Of a stretch of DNA of 64,000 nt, positions 62,301-64,000 are shown in pieces. Origin of the DNA: Leptodesmis sichuanensis A121 (GTDB taxonomy: Bacteria; Cyanobacteriota; Cyanobacteriia; Leptolyngbyales; Leptolyngbyaceae); contig NZ_CP075171.1 in the NCBI RefSeq assembly GCF_021379005.1, positions 5,208,001 to 5,272,000 of the forward strand, in the 5' to 3' direction. Positions within the stretch are counted from its first letter, which is position 1; every line of letters starts with the position of its first letter. The notes below the pieces were generated by a model. The model was not told the DNA's origin. It saw only the letters and a program-made list of their open reading frames with translations, and did not search any database. A program made the position numbers and the translations under genes.

Positions 62301-63503
62301 ACCCTGGGTAATTTTTACTTTGCAAAAGGCGATTTGAAGAAGGGACTAAATGCATATAAATGGGTCTATGAAATAGAGCCGACGCAAAAATATAATGCCT
62401 ATTTGGCAATGGGAAATGCCTGTGAAGCCAACCGGCATTTTCAAGATGCCAGGGAGTATTATCAAAAAGCAATTGATTTAGCTCCGTGGAGGCAAGCTGC
62501 CTATATTAACCTCGCTGTTCTGCTGATTGAATGGGAGAAACACAATGAAGCAAAGCAGGTCTTTAGAGCCGCCAATCAAGCTGCTGGCTTGAGCTATTCC
62601 CAATGGGCTTCTCATTTCGAGAGCATCGGTAAGCTGGATGAGGCGATCAGACTCTGTTGTCTTGGAGAACAAGAGGGGTCAGAGCAAGAACAGCGAGAAA
62701 CTTGCAAGTGTGAGCTGAAACTTTTGGTTCAACATGGAAGAGCAGAAGATGCCTTTCGGATATGCCGTGAGATACCCTCTGAACAAGCGAAACTCAAGTA
62801 CGAGTTATACCTTTCAACCGGCGATTCTCTAATTGAACTGGGTGATTTCTACATTAGCCAGCAAAGATCTGATGCCGCTGAACGGGCTTATGATCAGGCA
62901 GAGCGTGCCTATGGACGGGCAATTCGAGAAAATTCAGATCTCCCGGATGCCTACCTGCGTTTAGGGCAACTATTGGCAGATCGCAACCGTCTGGATGAAG
63001 CCCTGAAAGTTTGCAATCAAATGGCACAACGATCTGAACGTAACCAATACAGTGCTTTTATATCGCAGGGAAATTTGTGGGCTACCAAGGAACAATATGA
63101 GGAGGCAAAAGATGCGTATCAGCAGGCAATTACTCTAGACCCAGATTGCCCGGATGCCTATCGTTATCTTGCTCAACTTTATGAAGGTCTTCAACATTTT
63201 GAAGATGCTATCCAATTTTACCAAAAAGCAATAGACGTATCTCCTGAAAAAGCACAAATATTACCCTGGTATCAAGAACTTGGCGATCTATTCGTTCAGC
63301 AGCAACGATTTTCTGAAGCTGCAGAAGCCTTACAACAAGCAGTTCAGCATAGTAATAAAGATAGTGATAAAGAGAATCAGGAAAATGCACAATTCAGCTT
63401 GGGTGAAGCCTATTTTTATTGGGGTAATGATTATGAACAGCAATGGGAATTTGATCGAGTGCATCCCAGTTTTGTAAGACTCATTTTGAGAATTGCCCAT
63501 TAA
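59307..63503 (+). CDS. Winged-helix plus TPR protein (sensor arm), C-terminus altered by an IS
   Basis: 1398 residues from the ATG at 59307, with AAAGGAG upstream. Residues 10-125 look like the winged helix that follows the NTPase in STAND proteins (CSIPRWLNRDVIAGM, LPFCQSHSTRQSTWVLNPLF, RDYLI). The rest is a long array of tetratricopeptide repeats (YLALGNTYAAQEKWHQAEEF, YTALATMYENQGKWERAI and many others), the usual ligand-sensing superhelix. The STAND architecture thus seems split: adaptor plus P-loop in the preceding gene, winged helix plus TPR here. The last residues after EQQWEFD come from the end of an ISKra4-type element, so the native C-terminus has been replaced. Whether it still works is unknown. 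Confidence 0.85.
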   Translation: MSSGLTEAEISFISITSEILQNVAQNDNAFYRAVFVCSIPRWLNRDVIAGMCIPEVEEFSAEEILEKVQSLPFCQSHSTRQSTWVLNPLFRDYLINNQSNTEQKKLHSRAATVFKQLLDAKRLSSEKKFQDLDWQEIATEWVYHLLHVNPDEGLKTVRWLCAQALAQPVYGPMWEVDFCLQFLNGLDWPSEATQVEASIRQLKDGFKALAAYQDVKALAMAKSLAEVPELTLEEKAELHYWIGTVHLYQEGRLAPALEELEQALDCNQKLRAAQSNTSEKERKINADAARIHAAIADVYAPNPSVARYDLALRHAEMARDLAPDRVTGYLALGNTYAAQEKWHQAEEFYKEATRVEPENADGYWALSRVYQATKQVDKARAHIKKAVKKDCSYYYDALIRRGDTYFGVRQFDEARKKYSQAKKEFPDRIDAYIALAQLYSSYGSMYPNVGQSDRAERLYQEAIKKAPDMADGYTALATMYENQGKWERAIHICQQAIEKGVNNQKQIYLILSRIYRQQDRLCDLIKTQNTIVADPLCGDAFEKYAACCAVGDAYLAKAWKLRSGPGAQGGNPEQQTKFKALAREQFEKALQVDDHRAWAYLSLVRLAVLCKDESEIQKWKAQVREKVPWAQYDLLVGLGEAYKDNFQGEASEKCLKDAIAMAHECEHDCKIAWSDLANLYQWQGNLTACEDAWQHLVEADPTLQYERFITLGQAFGSVGNDQKARELYEAAKALESKTADAYLYLAVLDEQAGDWGAAVKNYYRAATLAPDFAAFCYGSISNIYWKQQDYDNAKSFAEIAIQFDAEQVDGHLALAKANIMQSALEAIQTNRRLLESGVSPDELDKIYRSSLDFVQPDRKRLDKWFSADELYNFDLEIANFFNSELQAYQIAQELYEKLIECTPKNNQKPDSYIGLAQAMLAQKQPQEATNLLVFWWKWYLKIQKERPLKPEVLDFWSISLAYHLTSRSSEATRQYWSLIHRYLTQALKIDGVNVNAYVTLGNFYFAKGDLKKGLNAYKWVYEIEPTQKYNAYLAMGNACEANRHFQDAREYYQKAIDLAPWRQAAYINLAVLLIEWEKHNEAKQVFRAANQAAGLSYSQWASHFESIGKLDEAIRLCCLGEQEGSEQEQRETCKCELKLLVQHGRAEDAFRICREIPSEQAKLKYELYLSTGDSLIELGDFYISQQRSDAAERAYDQAERAYGRAIRENSDLPDAYLRLGQLLADRNRLDEALKVCNQMAQRSERNQYSAFISQGNLWATKEQYEEAKDAYQQAITLDPDCPDAYRYLAQLYEGLQHFEDAIQFYQKAIDVSPEKAQILPWYQELGDLFVQQQRFSEAAEALQQAVQHSNKDSDKENQENAQFSLGEAYFYWGNDYEQQWEFDRVHPSFVRLILRIAH

Positions 63504-64000
63504 GGTAAGCACAGCGTTGCTTCAGCACCTGTGGTACGTTACCCTTTTCCCACTGCGCCCCCGATATCTTGACGCGCCGCCCGACTTGTTTGACCGTTGA
63601 TTCAATTGCACCAGAACCAATGGAAATGCCTTCGGCTTGATAATAGCCATAGTTGACAATCCGCTGTCGATGCTTGTTGAGATAGGCAATGAAAGTCGCA
63701 ACCCGCTCGTGTTGCCAATCCTCAAACTGGATGATCGCTCCCTCGACATCGCCCTGCCACAAGCAGGCTTCCACCACCGCTAAACGTTGCTGGGAACCAC
63801 CCACCTTGCCCAAATTCTCGATGAGGTGATACCAATCCAAAATCTCCCGTCTTTGGGTCGTGGTGCCGATCTGGGCATAAATATTCCAGATCCCATCGTG
63901 CCCATCTCCTAAGCAAGTGAGCGGGTCAGACAAGGGTTGAGGGTTGACCCAGTTAACCAATTGCTCGTTATCCTGGAAAAAAGCAGCCACACAGCACTCG
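63458..64000. mobile_element. ISKra4-type insertion sequence, left-hand portion
   Basis: The homology to TPR coding ends about 63458. From there the sequence GAGTGCATCCCAGTTTTGTA leads directly into the 3' end of a transposase gene on the minus strand, as in an IS end. The element continues past the window edge, so the other terminal repeat and any target duplication cannot be seen; the exact boundary is an estimate. Confidence 0.7.
63481..64000 (-). CDS. ISKra4-family transposase, C-terminal part (cut by window edge)
   Basis: At least 172 residues, open to base 64000, so the N-terminal part is outside. Diagnostic ISKra4 blocks are LTCLGDGHDGIWNIYAQIG (a catalytic-Asp block), REILDWYHLIENLGKVGG, YYQAEGISIGSGAIESTVKQ and a final KISGAQWEKGNVPQVLKQRC, YLNG. 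The Glu of GSGAIES probably completes the DDE triad. The reading frame is intact as far as visible, so the element may be active. Its insertion seems to define the present 3' end of the TPR gene. Confidence 0.88.
   Translation of the reverse strand, partial: ECCVAAFFQDNEQLVNWVNPQPLSDPLTCLGDGHDGIWNIYAQIGTTTQRREILDWYHLIENLGKVGGSQQRLAVVEACLWQGDVEGAIIQFEDWQHERVATFIAYLNKHRQRIVNYGYYQAEGISIGSGAIESTVKQVGRRVKISGAQWEKGNVPQVLKQRCAYLNGQFSK

Overview
The window is a stretch of a cyanobacterial chromosome. It carries psaC (photosystem I), chlI (chlorophyll synthesis), an acpP-fabF-transketolase group, and the HIP1 palindrome GCGATCGC every few hundred bases. Short heptanucleotide repeats lie between genes. 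Very large PAS/GAF kinases, CHAT proteases and two-partner secretion are also present. Together these suggest a filamentous, Leptolyngbya-like species; this is inference, and no rRNA gene is present to fix the taxon. No tRNA, rRNA or CRISPR array was seen.

Layout. 1-4.8 kb is housekeeping: transketolase (cut by the window edge), fabF and acpP on the minus strand, an HdrB-like CCG protein, a Nif11-type small protein and psaC. 4.8-12.7 kb holds an Hpt phosphotransfer protein, an unusual ClpP-like protease with a signal peptide, a StyA-like flavoprotein, chlI, and two permeases plus the ATPase of an amino-acid ABC importer with no binding protein beside them. 12.9-17.5 kb has pbpC and a membrane-anchored pseudokinase, convergently placed. 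17.8-21.9 kb is a peptide-export locus: HlyD-type adaptor, a 62-residue double-glycine precursor with a Tyr/Arg-rich core, and a C39-peptidase ABC transporter. 22-25.7 kb has a pilin-like lipoprotein, a TldD/PmbA protein, an IS630-type HTH remnant and a DUF928 protein.

25.7-37.6 kb is a two-partner secretion locus: a 1618-residue TpsA adhesin, its TpsB pore, a TPR-CHAT protease between them, and a CHASE2 adenylate cyclase immediately downstream of tpsA. 37.7-50.4 kb holds two giant signalling proteins in tandem: a Ser/Thr kinase-ATPase-GAF-PAS-histidine kinase, and a REC-12 PAS-histidine kinase-REC hybrid. 50.5-54.3 kb has an SbmA/ABCD-type ABC exporter and ilvA. 52.3-55.6 kb is littered with broken genes: a RelE-type toxin with a nonsense codon, hpt with an internal deletion, and a frameshifted proline-rich ORF.

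55.7-63.5 kb is the most interesting region. It is an AT-rich, HIP1-poor four-gene cassette on one strand: a four-helix membrane protein; an MTA/SAH-type nucleosidase with a C-terminal adaptor domain; a protein with two more copies of that domain and a P-loop domain lacking its lysine; and a winged-helix plus TPR protein of 1398 residues. I read it as a split, NTPase-inactive STAND-type conflict (immunity or cell-death) system wired by homotypic adaptor domains, with the nucleosidase and/or membrane protein as effector. An ISKra4-type insertion sequence runs into the window edge and appears to have cut off the end of the TPR gene.
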